Of a stretch of DNA of 64,000 nucleotides, positions 41,581 to 64,000 are shown piece after piece; within the stretch, counting starts at the first letter, position 1, and the number at the start of each line of letters is the position of its first letter. The translations under genes were made by a program, and so were the position numbers. Source of the stretch: Batillaria attramentaria (lineage: Eukaryota > Mollusca > Gastropoda > Batillariidae); assembly GCA_018292915.2 (NCBI GenBank), contig JACVVK020000152.1, positions 827,001 through 891,000 of the forward strand. Direction: 5' to 3'. A model generated the notes under the pieces. It saw nothing but the letters and a program-made list of their open reading frames with translations. It was not told where the DNA came from and made no database searches.

Positions 41581-43545
41581 GATAACCATTTGCGATTCAG
41601 GCGTGACGTAATTTTCTTAACGTTACGCACCTTGCCATTTAGGCCAGATTTGTTTCCCCACGTGTTCCAGTCAGTGACCCCTGTATGTTTGCCCGATGTC
41701 CGGGGACGCCAGTTTCCTTTCTCCGCTGGTGGAAATTAAAACCCCACTCTGCCTAAGGGTCAGTCGTACTGGCAACATTCAAAGGCAGAACTGCTACGTC
41801 GTTCAGTGGATTTCATTGGTTGTCTCGTTTCAGTTCTGTCGCTCAAAAGGTCGTTTCAGCCGAAAGAGAATAGCACGAGAAAAACCAAACAACAACAATA
41901 ACAAGAAAAATACTGATGCGATTCTTTAGAACTGAACACCAGAATGCATCATATTGCACAGAATCTGAACTTTATTTTCAAAATTTCTAGGTAAGTAATT
42001 TGAATCCTCATCGGGGGATCCGCCTGCAGGACGCGCATGTTCCCTCTCCACCCAAAATAGTCTCTTAAAAAAGACTTTATTTGTTTTCACCATTCCCCCA
42101 GTCAGTTCTGACATCAGTTTGAACACTCCTTAGCTGAAGCCTATGCAGATGAGAATGCAGTATACGCTAATACATATAATATATAGTTGGAAACTGAAAT
42201 TCTTTGTGCAAAAGAGACTGAAAAGATGACGAAATTGTTATCACATGGCACCCACGATGATGACATACACAAGAACTGATTACGTAGGAATAACGTCGAC
42301 TGTGACGTGAAAGTCTTTACGAGGCCGCCGGCGAAGGACCAGCCGAAACAGCCGTGATTCTGAGTGAGTCCAAGAAAATTGGAAACAAACAGTAACAGGT
42401 GCGCTGAGATCCATCAGCCTGTTTTTATGACTCTCTCTTGTAAGTATTGCGGCCCAGAACTCATAGTCACATGCCGATCATACCAAAGAGCCTGACGTGA
42501 TACACAACAGTTTCGAAAGAACCCGAAGAGATAAATATCAGGTTAGGTAGGGTCTTTGATCATAGCCCCAAACGGCACACCAAAGCCGTTGACAGTATCT
42601 CTCGTTTGTTGTTCAGTACCTTTGACAACTTCACGCCAGCGGAAGTTCTAGCCATCAGTCTCGTCGAGACTACTGAAACGAACTACTGATGGTACCTGCC
42701 GACTGAACCCGCCAAGCTAGTTTCCGCTGAAAATTGATCAACATTAATGGGCGTCCGACATTTCATTTTGTAGGATGGCGACGTCAAAGTTCAGCCATTG
42801 AGTTTATCTGGGACTGGTGTATCTGTGTTTTTCTTTTGAGTTCAACCACGCAAGAGTGGATGGAACTTCCGGCCAAACAACCACCAGTCCTGAATAACTT
42901 TTTAAAAGTAAGCCGGGCTGACGTACATATTTTTTTGTCAGTCACGCCCGTAGGCTCTCTGACTACTGGATAAAATGTTTATTCCGGACACTGTGTGCCC
43001 CATCGCATCCAGAAGGTCATTGACAGCACTTACTGTGTGACGTCAAACAGTTGTCTGACGAATCAGCGCCATCGATACACATATTTTACCACGGAGGCCG
43101 TAGCACAATAGTCCTGCGTGGTTCATCTTGAAACTGCCGGGGAAAAATCCAAGATCCAGTCTAAAAAAAGCGCTCGATCCCTTGAAAAAGCACCCTTTTG
43201 ACAAAGAAGTGAGACATGACGTACTTCCGGTGTAATTTCTCAGCCGGCACTGAGAGAAATCATGATGTGATCTCTTGGCTTAGTTTGTGTGAACACTTCT
43301 GGTGTTTACAGATTTTTGGAGAAGCTGTTTTTGTAGACGGTCCTGGTAATGAGGTTCAGCAGCCACAGTGGAGAATTTTCGTAAAAGGCAGCAGCGTCTG
43401 CATGGTGTCTCCATTTTCCATTCGGTAAAGGCCCGTCACTCGTTCTGTCCTGGGTGGGAGGCACGGTCGGGGTGAACACTGCATACAGAGAAAAACAAAC
43501 CGACTGACAGCGTTTGTTTAATCCAAAACAACATTAACATTCAAG

Positions 43546-43550
<5 letters not shown>

Positions 43551-43601
<51 letters not shown>

Positions 43602-43785
43602 GAATGAAACAGGATCGAAAAGTGGCATGGCCATGGATGGCAAATGAGAACGGACCATGAGCGGTGAAATACTGGAAACAGAACACCTGAAGGTGCCGGT
43701 CAAAAGAACTACTGAATTTAGATTTTCAGATGATCGAAAGTAACGGAAACCGGTTAGCAAAAACCCTAGTGCGATCCTAGGTAGG
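43551..43785 (-). repeat. Interspersed repeat ending in (TG)n, copy 2
   Basis: Reverse-oriented copy of 32140-32370. Shared blocks are CCATCCATGGCCATGCCACT and TTCGATCCTGTTTCATTCAC on its own strand. Its 46-bp (TG)n sits exactly where copy 1 has its TG/GC tract. Confidence 0.75.
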
Positions 43786-44181
43786 AATCGATTGCATAGG
43801 TTTGTTGTCTAGCTGAAACACGAGATTGCCTTTCAACCGCGCATACTCGTACATTCAAGGAGAATAGTTCGTGCTCATGCTATTAGATCAGAGTAGTCTT
43901 AGGTAAGACTTACGTACAAACGAGGTTCGAGCCCGGAGTTCTATTTCTGGCCAAACTATGCCGTATTCTGTAGAGGCAAACTTTAAGGGACAGGCAGTGT
44001 TACATGCCTTCATGCCTGCGTTTCTCAAATTCTCTAAATGCTTGCCCGACATCGGACAGACAGGTAATGGATGCCATAATGGATTAGTGAGAATAGATGG
44101 ACACGTTGATAACGTTCTATCGATAGCACAGAGAGAGAGAGAGAGGTGGGGGAGGGGAGGAGGAGAGAATATACTGACCCG

Positions 44182-44258
44182 TCCAGATTTGCAATCCCAA
44201 CATGTAGAAGGACACACACGTGACGTGAATGACTTCGGCTGTATTACTTTTTCGTCTG
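44182..44258 (-). other. Possible alternative mature-domain exon of the TGF-beta-like gene
   Basis: A good acceptor (TTTGTATTTGTTGCAG) and a donor GTCAGT bracket 77 bp that read VIQPKSFTSRVCPSTCWDCK when entered with two bases. That is the phase left by exon 5 (45150-45407). The spacing P-x2-F-x4-C-x3-C equals the P-x-G-Y-x4-C-x3-C block of ordinary TGF-beta ligands. If used it would replace exon 6 (44726-44925). No matching downstream exon with CC...CxC was found, so this is only a candidate. Confidence 0.3.
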
Positions 44259-44367
44259 CAACAAATACAAAGCGAGACGATTTTCTGTTATACGTATTCG
44301 TCAACAATTTTCTTACATACAAAACTGATCGTCTCAGATGCTTACATGACACAGTCCTCTAAACACC

Positions 44368-44370
<3 letters not shown>

Positions 44371-44461
<91 letters not shown>
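44371..44461. repeat. (TG)n microsatellite, about 45 units
   Basis: Uninterrupted GT dinucleotides immediately followed by a truncated CAGGGCCCG-type MITE. Confidence 0.95.
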
Positions 44462-44463
<2 letters not shown>

Positions 44464-44675
44464 CTAGCTCTAAATTTTCTATTGTTTTTTTTTGTTTTAA
44501 GTCAGGAAGCGGGTCCATTCCAGAGGGTGCCTATGCCGTTATTGAAGGATTTTTGTCTTTCTTTCTTCGCTTCCTTTTGTATTTAATTTTGTTTGGGGGT
44601 TTCTTTTGTCCTAGTCTGGGTCAGGCCCGTAGACGTGGGTTAAATTAACCTCGAGTTCTACATACGGGCCCAGGC
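44464..44675. mobile_element. CAGGGCCCG-type MITE, copy 2, truncated at its 5' end
   Basis: Matches 9302-9582 from CTAGCTCT onward (GCGGGTCCATTCCAG, TTTTGTCCTAGTCTGGGT) and ends ACATACGGGCCC. It abuts a 90-bp (TG)n tract and lies just downstream of the stop codon of the TGF-beta-like gene, so probably in its 3' UTR. Confidence 0.75.
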
Positions 44676-44725
44676 TGATAGCACTCAGTCACACTCGAAG
44701 TGATCTTGCCACTTCTCTGAGCCTT

Positions 44726-57552
<12,827 letters not shown>

Positions 57553-58060
57553 TGTGCACTCAATTTGTCTGCCTGATGCCGGCTTTGTGTCGTTAACACG
57601 CGGCTCCTCGCAGCCACACACAAATGTAAAACAAAATGTCAGTTCCTACAATGGAATGTTTCTTTTCCGAGTCCGTGAACAAAAGATTCGCACACGAGCC
57701 GATTTCTCAGCTGGACCGTCTGATTTTAGTTGAAAGCTTTTCACGAATGTCCATTCACAAATGAATGGTAAAACACGTGTGGGTTGCTAACTTGAGTCAG
57801 GTCGACGTCACACTTTTCAGGTGTTTTCGAAACACAGATTTTTCAGGCAGTAGACGACAAAAGAATGTTCAAGGATGCTGACTAACAGTTTCAGAGTTTG
57901 TTTTCACAGTTCGGCAAGCTGTAAATGAATGTAGAATGTTAAAATGTTCAAGATTCTTGACTGAAGAAGACAGCAGTCCGCACGCGTTCGGCTTTTCAAA
58001 GCTTCCTCACATCAAATAAAAGAAATAAGTCAGTCGTGGAATGTACAAAATCAACAACCC

Positions 58061-58453
58061 CAGTTTCTCAGGAAACAACGTTTGTGTCCCACGCACTTTT
58101 TCAGTCCATGTGCAAGTCCACTTGTATGTGAGGACGAAGTGTGTGGAAAATTAGACACTTATGGCGAAGTTAGGCAGTTCCGCGTTCCTTCAAAATCAAT
58201 TTGCGAGTGCCTACCAAACTGCCTGCCATGTGAAATTCTACCACACTCATCACCTGTTGCATTTAGTTTCCGACGTTGCCATGGATTCAGTCGCCGGCGC
58301 CGCCGTCTGATTGCCAGAAACACTGGTCAGACTTTCGTTTTCTTTTACTACTCTAAAAAAACCAGGCCCTTCTGCAGTTACGAGTCATGCAGCGACCATG
58401 GCTTGACAACTGTGACAACTCCAACGCTTGGTAGCTTGACTTGGTGGCTATAG
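58061..58453 (+). CDS. Cys-rich open stretch resembling a DEG/ENaC channel ectodomain exon (partial or broken)
   Basis: After a possible acceptor (AACCCCAG at 58056-58063 or TTCTCAG at 58065-58071) the frame is open to a TAG at 58451-58453. It reads CPTHFFSP...VCEDEVC...ICECLPNC...VFFYYSKKTRPF. The order of a C-x3-FF-x-P block, two further cysteines and a CxCLPxC motif followed by a beta-strand-like segment recalls pickpocket/ENaC channels just before their second membrane helix. That helix (GLxLGxS) is not visible; the frame ends WWL-stop. No other exons of such a gene were found on the + strand. It may be a pseudogene fragment or chance; resemblance is by eye only. Confidence 0.3.
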   Translation, partial: QFLRKQRLCPTHFFSPCASPLVCEDEVCGKLDTYGEVRQFRVPSKSICECLPNCLPCEILPHSSPVAFSFRRCHGFSRRRRRLIARNTGQTFVFFYYSKKTRPFCSYESCSDHGLTTVTTPTLGSLTWWL

Positions 58454-59620
58454 TATTTAGTATAGCTTATCCAGGGTGACCTGCTACTGAGCTTGGTGAT
58501 CACTGGTCTGCGGCCTGACCGGCTGGCTCGTCAGCTGTCCGGCTACGGCTCAGGTTCGAATCCCTGTCAGTGTTGGACGTGCAGAGGTTTGTCCACCGCT
58601 GCCAGTGAGAGGTGGCGGGCGTCTTCTTGCAGACTGGACTCGGCGGTGAGTAGAGTGTGCTGGATGTGTCCCTGAAAACCGCGGTCTGGCCTCCAGACTA
58701 TTTATATGTATATCCAGACAGTGGGTGGGTGAGTGAGTGAGCTAGGCCCATCCGACTGTCTGTCTGTCTGTCTGCCTCTCCCTGTGTCTCACTCAGTCAG
58801 TCTCTGGCTTCCCCCACCCCCCCCTTCCCCCATCAGTTTCGCACACCTTCACCACCCCTCGGCCCCTCACACCCCCACCCCTATCTCTTTCCTTCCTTCC
58901 TCTTCCCACGCGCCATCCACACACACACACGCACACACAACTGATCACGCATGCACGCCGGCGCGTCACACGTGGCTTCAGGTACCCTGCGGCACTGAGT
59001 ACCTCCAGTCATTCTCCCCCACACCACCACCACCAACACCACCACCACCATCTCCCCATCCCTTCTCAGCCCCCCAGTGGCTAATCACCCACCGTCCTCC
59101 GCCTCTGCGCCGCTAATCATGAATGGAGAGGGAGGTCTACAAGGGACAGGTAGAGCGTCTGTGTAGTACTACCTGTCTACTGAATGCGCGGGGCGGTATG
59201 TTTGTCCGCACCCATAACAGACCGGGGGGTGTACGAACCCTCCCGTCATTCATTCAGTCACTCATTCAAGACTTCACAGGCGCGGGAAACGTACCAACCT
59301 GTACTGCTGTAGAGTGTATTACTCGGACTATACGGCGCGTTGCTTTCAAACGCCGGCGTATGTCACAAGTTCTTGCTACGACAGAATTAACCGCTGACAA
59401 GTCAACTGATTAAGGTGGGATGATCGACAAACAAACAAAGAGTAACAATAACTACAACAAGAAGCCAGTACAAAGCAACAGCGCCAGCAGCCCTGAGTAA
59501 CTCAGTGTGACAACAACAACAACCGTTGAGTGACAAACAACATAACACGCTCAACCTGGACCAAATAGTGAACGTGGTGTGTCGTCTTGATTTGAGTGTA
59601 ACCACTGACCACCTCTCTCC

Positions 59621-59655
<35 letters not shown>

Positions 59656-59734
59656 TCCAAACAACAACAACAAACAAACAAACTAAAACCCATAAAACAA
59701 ACAACCAAATAAACGTACAACAGATCAGAATCCG

Positions 59735-60020
59735 CTTGTAGAAGTCGAGGTTAGGGCTTCTAGCCCCGGGTTAGAGTCTAACCTCGAACTAAACTAACTC
59801 AGTCTAGCGTTAAATTTTCTGTTGTTTTTTGTTTTAAATCAGGAAGCGGGTCCATTCCAGCAAGATGTCTAAGCCGTTATAGAAGGATTTATTTCTTCCT
59901 TTCTTTGCCTCCTTTTTTATGCTTTTTTTGTTTTTTGTTTTTTTTTTGTTTCCTTTGTCCTAGTCTGGGTTAGGCCCGTAGCCGTGGATTACATTAACCT
60001 CGACTTTTACATTCGGGCCC
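59735..60020. mobile_element. CAGGGCCCG-type MITE, copy 3
   Basis: Full-length relative of 9302-9582, with GTAGAAGTCGAGGTTAGGG at the left and TTTTACATTCGGGCCCAGG at the right; the outermost left bases have decayed. Confidence 0.75.
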
Positions 60021-61125
60021 AGGGCAGAGGTTAAAGTCCCACTTAAGGCATCCTAAATTTGAACTGATTTGAACTTACTCAGTATTGAGAACTAGGCGTC
60101 AAAAATCAAGATTACTTGAACTGAGCGTACAAAAATCAGGCCACGCCCTGCGCGGACCTAAATAAAGTTTAACTCAATTCCTACCAAGTAAGTCTGGGGT
60201 TGTGTACCAGTGGCCTCACTAAAAAAGTAAAAAGAAAAAAGTCATAGTTAATTTATATCTGCCTGGATTTAAATCTGTTTTAGTGGGAATGTTGCACTTT
60301 GAGTTTACTCGTTACAAGAGCCGTCAAGGAACCGTTAGTCCTGCCTTATTTTCGCATACAGGGCCTACACCGAAAAATAGCCAAAAACGTGGGATACTCG
60401 TGCGCGGTACGACTGAAACATGTTAACATGGTTTGACTTCCCGGCGTTAATTTGTACAGTGTTAAGAGAATGATCGAAGAAAATGTTCAACCTGGGGACC
60501 TCAGTAGTGTGGTTAGTCTTCAGACGAGGTGAATGACTTCCAGCGAACCAGCCTACGCAAAACACCCCTGTAAAATGTGGCTTATGCAGACTAAGCAACT
60601 GATAGTTTGACATACAGACCTAACTTACTCTGTGTCATGTTCTCTTGATTTTCCTCGGGGAGTACCGCCCTTACACTACCGTAATCGTTCACTAGAGCTG
60701 TTTTACACTCGAGTCTTGGCGACTGGAAAAGACTGAACTGACTGGGTGCCTATGCACTCACACGGTGTAACCAAAGAGTACGGAATGCCAGACACTTGAT
60801 ACGTGTAAAAACACTTTTATTCCCAGTTCACTCAAGGGACACAGTGTAACTTTTTCCACGTCAGTTCACACATCCCGGCGTCTTGGCTGCTTATGACGAC
60901 ACTGAAAATACAGAAGCATGACACGAGTAAGGCGGGTGCAAAATTGTAGCCTTCTGCTCAGTTCAGTCTGTAGGCAGTAGTTGTTCAGGCCCCTCTCTCT
61001 CTCTCGCGCGCGTCATACGTTCTTCATGTTCCTAACTACTGCTGTGTAGTTTTATTTTCTACGGATTTTGTTGCTTTCCTGGTTGTTGTTGTTGTTGTTG
61101 TTTTGTTCTTGTTGCTGTGTATGCG

Positions 61126-61238
<113 letters not shown>

Positions 61239-61418
61239 GGCTGTTACTCTATGCTTCAGCTAGATATTAGTATTAACAGCGGCAGGTATGAAAGTTGACG
61301 ATCTTACGTAACTACCTCTACCGTCAAATAAAGTTTTTTTAAAATTCTTCTTGATATTCTCTCTCTCTCTCTCTCTCTCTGCCAGTGAACGTGTGTGTGT
61401 GTGTGTGTGTGTGTGTGG

Positions 61419-61458
<40 letters not shown>

Positions 61459-61999
61459 ATTGTTTTTCTGACCACCTGCAAATGAATGATTCAATGTGAT
61501 AAACCTGGTAAATCCACAATAACGCATCACCATCCCTCTTCCCGAGTTACACCAGGAAAAGAAGACAGTCAAAGAAACCGCGACATAAACATATAGCTCT
61601 GTACAGCTTCCCCTTGTGACACCGCGATTTGATATGACTGATGAGCCAAGAGACCGTTGCTGTGATCCGAACAGACAACACCATGATCTTTATTGGTTTG
61701 CACTGACGTGGACTACGTCGATGAATGACGGGGCGTCCCGAGGGCGGTCATAAGGTGGGGCAGGTCGAACGTCACAGATTCCTTGTCGCGTGACTCTCAC
61801 CGTAAAGGACAGTCCCTAACCCGCTCTGGGATATGCAGTATTTTCCTGACTGATGTGGACCCTCTGATCCGGTAAAAGGCATGCTCTATGCAGAACTGCC
61901 CGCAGTCACATTGAACTGTTTCGCCTTGCGTCATCAGTCAAAACGAGCTCAATGTGCACCACGTGATACGCAAGGTGAAACAGCTCCATAATACTTTAC

Positions 62000-62350
62000 T
62001 TAAAGGGGTTAAAGCTACCATATTTTATGCTCACAGATCGTTCTGAGCTGTTTTCCTGGTGTCTACCGTCACACCACTTAGACACCTGGACAGTGACAGC
62101 GTCTGTAATGTTGGCACTGAGCCAACAGAAGCGTGCTCGACGACGTGGCGACCACACTGAGCGCTCCAGTAGTGTGACAACAGTCGTAGAATTTGGATGT
62201 TCGACCGCAAAGTGTAAACATCATTGTATGACATTACTGAGAGCTGTACTAATCACCAAGTTCGAGTATTTCGAACGTACAGGCGCACTCACGAGCGAAA
62301 CTGTTCCGAAACATAAGCTGAACCAGCAATTATGGAATTAACCCGTTTAA
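62000..62350. mobile_element. Non-autonomous DNA element with TTAA ends, copy 2
   Basis: Second copy of the element at 48074-48438: starts TTAAAGGGGTTAA and ends TTAACCCGTTTAA. 351 bp. Confidence 0.75.
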
Positions 62351-62370
62351 GCATCAATTTACAACCATGT

Positions 62371-62462
62371 TTAACTCTTTGACGACGAAGCACAATTTCT
62401 AACACGCGATTTCCTATAGGAAATCGCGTGTTAGAAATTGTGCTTCGTCGTCAAAGAGTTAA
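62371..62462. mobile_element. TTAA-flanked palindromic MITE, copy 3 (perfect palindrome)
   Basis: 92 bp from TTAA to TTAA. The two 42-base arms are perfect reverse complements, starting CTCTTTGACGACGAAGCAC and meeting at CCTATAGG. It has the same length as the copy at 7718-7809. Confidence 0.9.
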
Positions 62463-62701
62463 GCAGAGTAGGTGCCATGCGATGTTCTCTTGACTAGTGT
62501 GGACCCTCTGATCTGGCAAGAGGCACACGCTGTGCGGTGCTGAACTGTTTGCAATCGTATACACAGCTTTTTTTTTTTTTTTTTTTAAAGCATCAATTTA
62601 CAGCAATGTTGAGGACACGTTTTTGCCAGCGTTGAAGTATCGTGGAATTTGGTGCACCCAAACTGGTCAGTCAAGCCATAACATATCGGAGGCCCGTTTA
62701 A

Positions 62702-62870
62702 GTGGGTGGGTGGTTGGGGGTTTAACGTCCTTTTCCACCACATAAGGGTGATATCAAACACGGGGAACGAGAAAAAGGCCAGCACAAATATTTGGCCCCA
62801 GCCGGGATTCGAGCTCACGACCCGAGCATTGAAAGTCCAACGCTCTACCATTCGGCCACCCCGGCTCCCC
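62702..62870 (-). mobile_element. tRNA-derived SINE with perfect 15-bp target duplication
   Basis: CGGAGGCCCGTTTAA is present at 62687-62701 and 62870-62884. Head, B box and the GGACGTTAAAC tail are all intact on the - strand; the 3' end is C-rich (CCCCCAACCACCCACCCAC). This copy defines the true ends of the family. Confidence 0.9.
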
Positions 62871-64000
62871 GGAGGCCCGTTTAAAGATCGAGGCTGGTGT
62901 AATATTGCGCCAGAAAGCTAACTTGCGAACCTGTCGCTATATTTTTTAGATGCACGTGTGTCTATTGAAATCCCGATCGAAATTTAAAACGAGACCAAAG
63001 AGCGCCTGATTTCTTGAACATCAGAGGTAGCGAATTGAAAAAGAAAGGCTTTAAATGTGTAAATGGACTGTCACTTGTATCAAAGATCAAGGTGTTTGCT
63101 TCTATCACAAACGCCAGTTTCTGTAAGTGACAAGATGCTCGCCTATAGCTCGCAGGACGTACGACTTGACAAGCCTTGGAGAGGTGTGTGGGTTGTTCCA
63201 CAGTATTCAGGTCTGCTATATCGAAATGTAAAGTGTCGGAGTAACCATCACGTGTGCGCATTGTTGAAGACGAAAGGTCGTCCGTGTGATGGAAATTTTT
63301 ATGTGGACCAGTTTAAGCCTACCCCTCTCCACCCCCCCTCCCCCCCCACCCCGCAACCCCCACCCCCCACAACACACCCGGCCTCCCGTCCTTGTCCCCG
63401 CCGTTGTGGTTCTAACATAGACAGAAACTTATACTAGTCGAAAACAAGGCATTAAAAATACTACTGCTGCTACTTACTACTAGCATTGATAAAAGTGCGG
63501 GAAAAGTACACGAAAAATAAACAGCTTGCACTTAAAATTCTACGACGGAATGTCAGTGTCCTGTTGGTGACCTTTTGGCGAAGCTAGTGCAAATTTGCTC
63601 TTTCTGCTTCGACCACAACAGGGGATATCGTACCACGCACTCACGAACTTCCTGGGCGGTATGATTTTCCGTTGAATGCCATAATCGTCGTTGCAGATAT
63701 CCGTCGGTGATACTTTCTACGGTCATTCGCATCACAGCCGATGCAATCACAATAACTGAACGGAAATTTCTCGGTTTGAATACTTATCGGGCCGACTTTG
63801 GGCATAGAGACATTTTATGGCGTCGTAAGAGCCGTTCGGTCCGAATTTTTGGACCATTCGGGGTTACCTTTCCTTTCTTCTACGGCTCCCTTGTCGCACC
63901 GTCGGCTTAATAAATGCAGCACGCGTTAAGGTAATGGTAAGAAGACAAGATGCGAGATGTCAGAGGCAGTTTCTGTGGCTATTTGCCAGATGCCGGCCGG

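Larger units (their letters stand above)
37397..44725. other. Interval between convergent GALNT B and the TGF-beta-like gene
   Basis: No recognisable protein gene. It contains the GALNT B 3' UTR, (TG)n at 38713-38738 and 38911-38941, a poly-C/poly-A stretch near 39597-39660, the 50-bp array, an interspersed repeat and a 90-bp (TG)n at 44371-44461. Open frames here are short and unlike known proteins. Confidence 0.55.

Noticed and set aside
62962..63437. Overlapping open frames of about 100 aa on both strands
   Set aside because: They resemble generic LINE-tail wording only weakly and the two strands conflict; no firm call.

Overview
The window looks like nuclear DNA of an invertebrate animal, most likely a mollusc (possibly a marine gastropod). 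Genes are split by GT-AG introns of 0.1-8 kb. Long (AC)n/(TG)n tracts are everywhere. The intergenic and intronic space is filled with tRNA-derived SINEs, non-LTR retrotransposon tails, short TTAA-flanked palindromic elements and minisatellites. The phylum call rests on overall character and protein resemblance, not on a search. No prokaryotic, organellar, viral, CRISPR or rRNA feature was seen.

Four multi-exon genes can be rebuilt with consistent splice phases. (1) LSM12, + strand, 3516-7053, 5 exons, about 206 aa. (2) A GALNT11-like polypeptide N-acetylgalactosaminyltransferase, - strand, 17649-26480, 12 exons, about 592 aa. (3) A second GT27 polypeptide GalNAc-transferase, + strand, 28692-37396, 12 exons, about 617 aa. 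Genes 2 and 3 are divergent neighbours with the same 11 intron positions and phases and six identical exon lengths, so they are an inverted duplicate pair with a shared 2.2-kb upstream interval. (4) A secreted TGF-beta-superfamily precursor, - strand, 44726-57552, 6 exons, about 416 aa. It has a signal peptide, a recognisable prodomain and a polybasic cleavage site, but an atypical cysteine-poor mature region. A Cys-rich open stretch at 58061-58453 resembles part of a DEG/ENaC channel ectodomain but is only tentative.

Layout: 1-3.5 kb noncoding, with a segmental duplication and a retro-insertion. 3.5-7 kb LSM12, with a fold-back element in intron 1. 7-17.6 kb noncoding, with a palindromic MITE, a hAT-like MITE, a LINE tail and a 1.6-kb minisatellite. 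17.6-37.4 kb the GALNT pair. 37.4-44.7 kb noncoding, with a perfect 13 x 50 bp tandem array. 44.7-57.6 kb the TGF-beta-like gene, whose 8.3-kb first intron is full of repeats. 57.6-64 kb upstream sequence with the DEG/ENaC-like stretch and more repeats.

Functionally, the two GALNTs would start mucin-type O-glycosylation in the Golgi and the TGF-beta-like protein would be secreted through the same pathway. LSM12 is an unrelated RNA-associated protein. Nothing in the sequence ties the four genes into one pathway. The most unusual content is the aberrant TGF-beta mature domain, the perfect 92-bp TTAA palindrome family, and the nested retro-insertions with readable target-site duplications.
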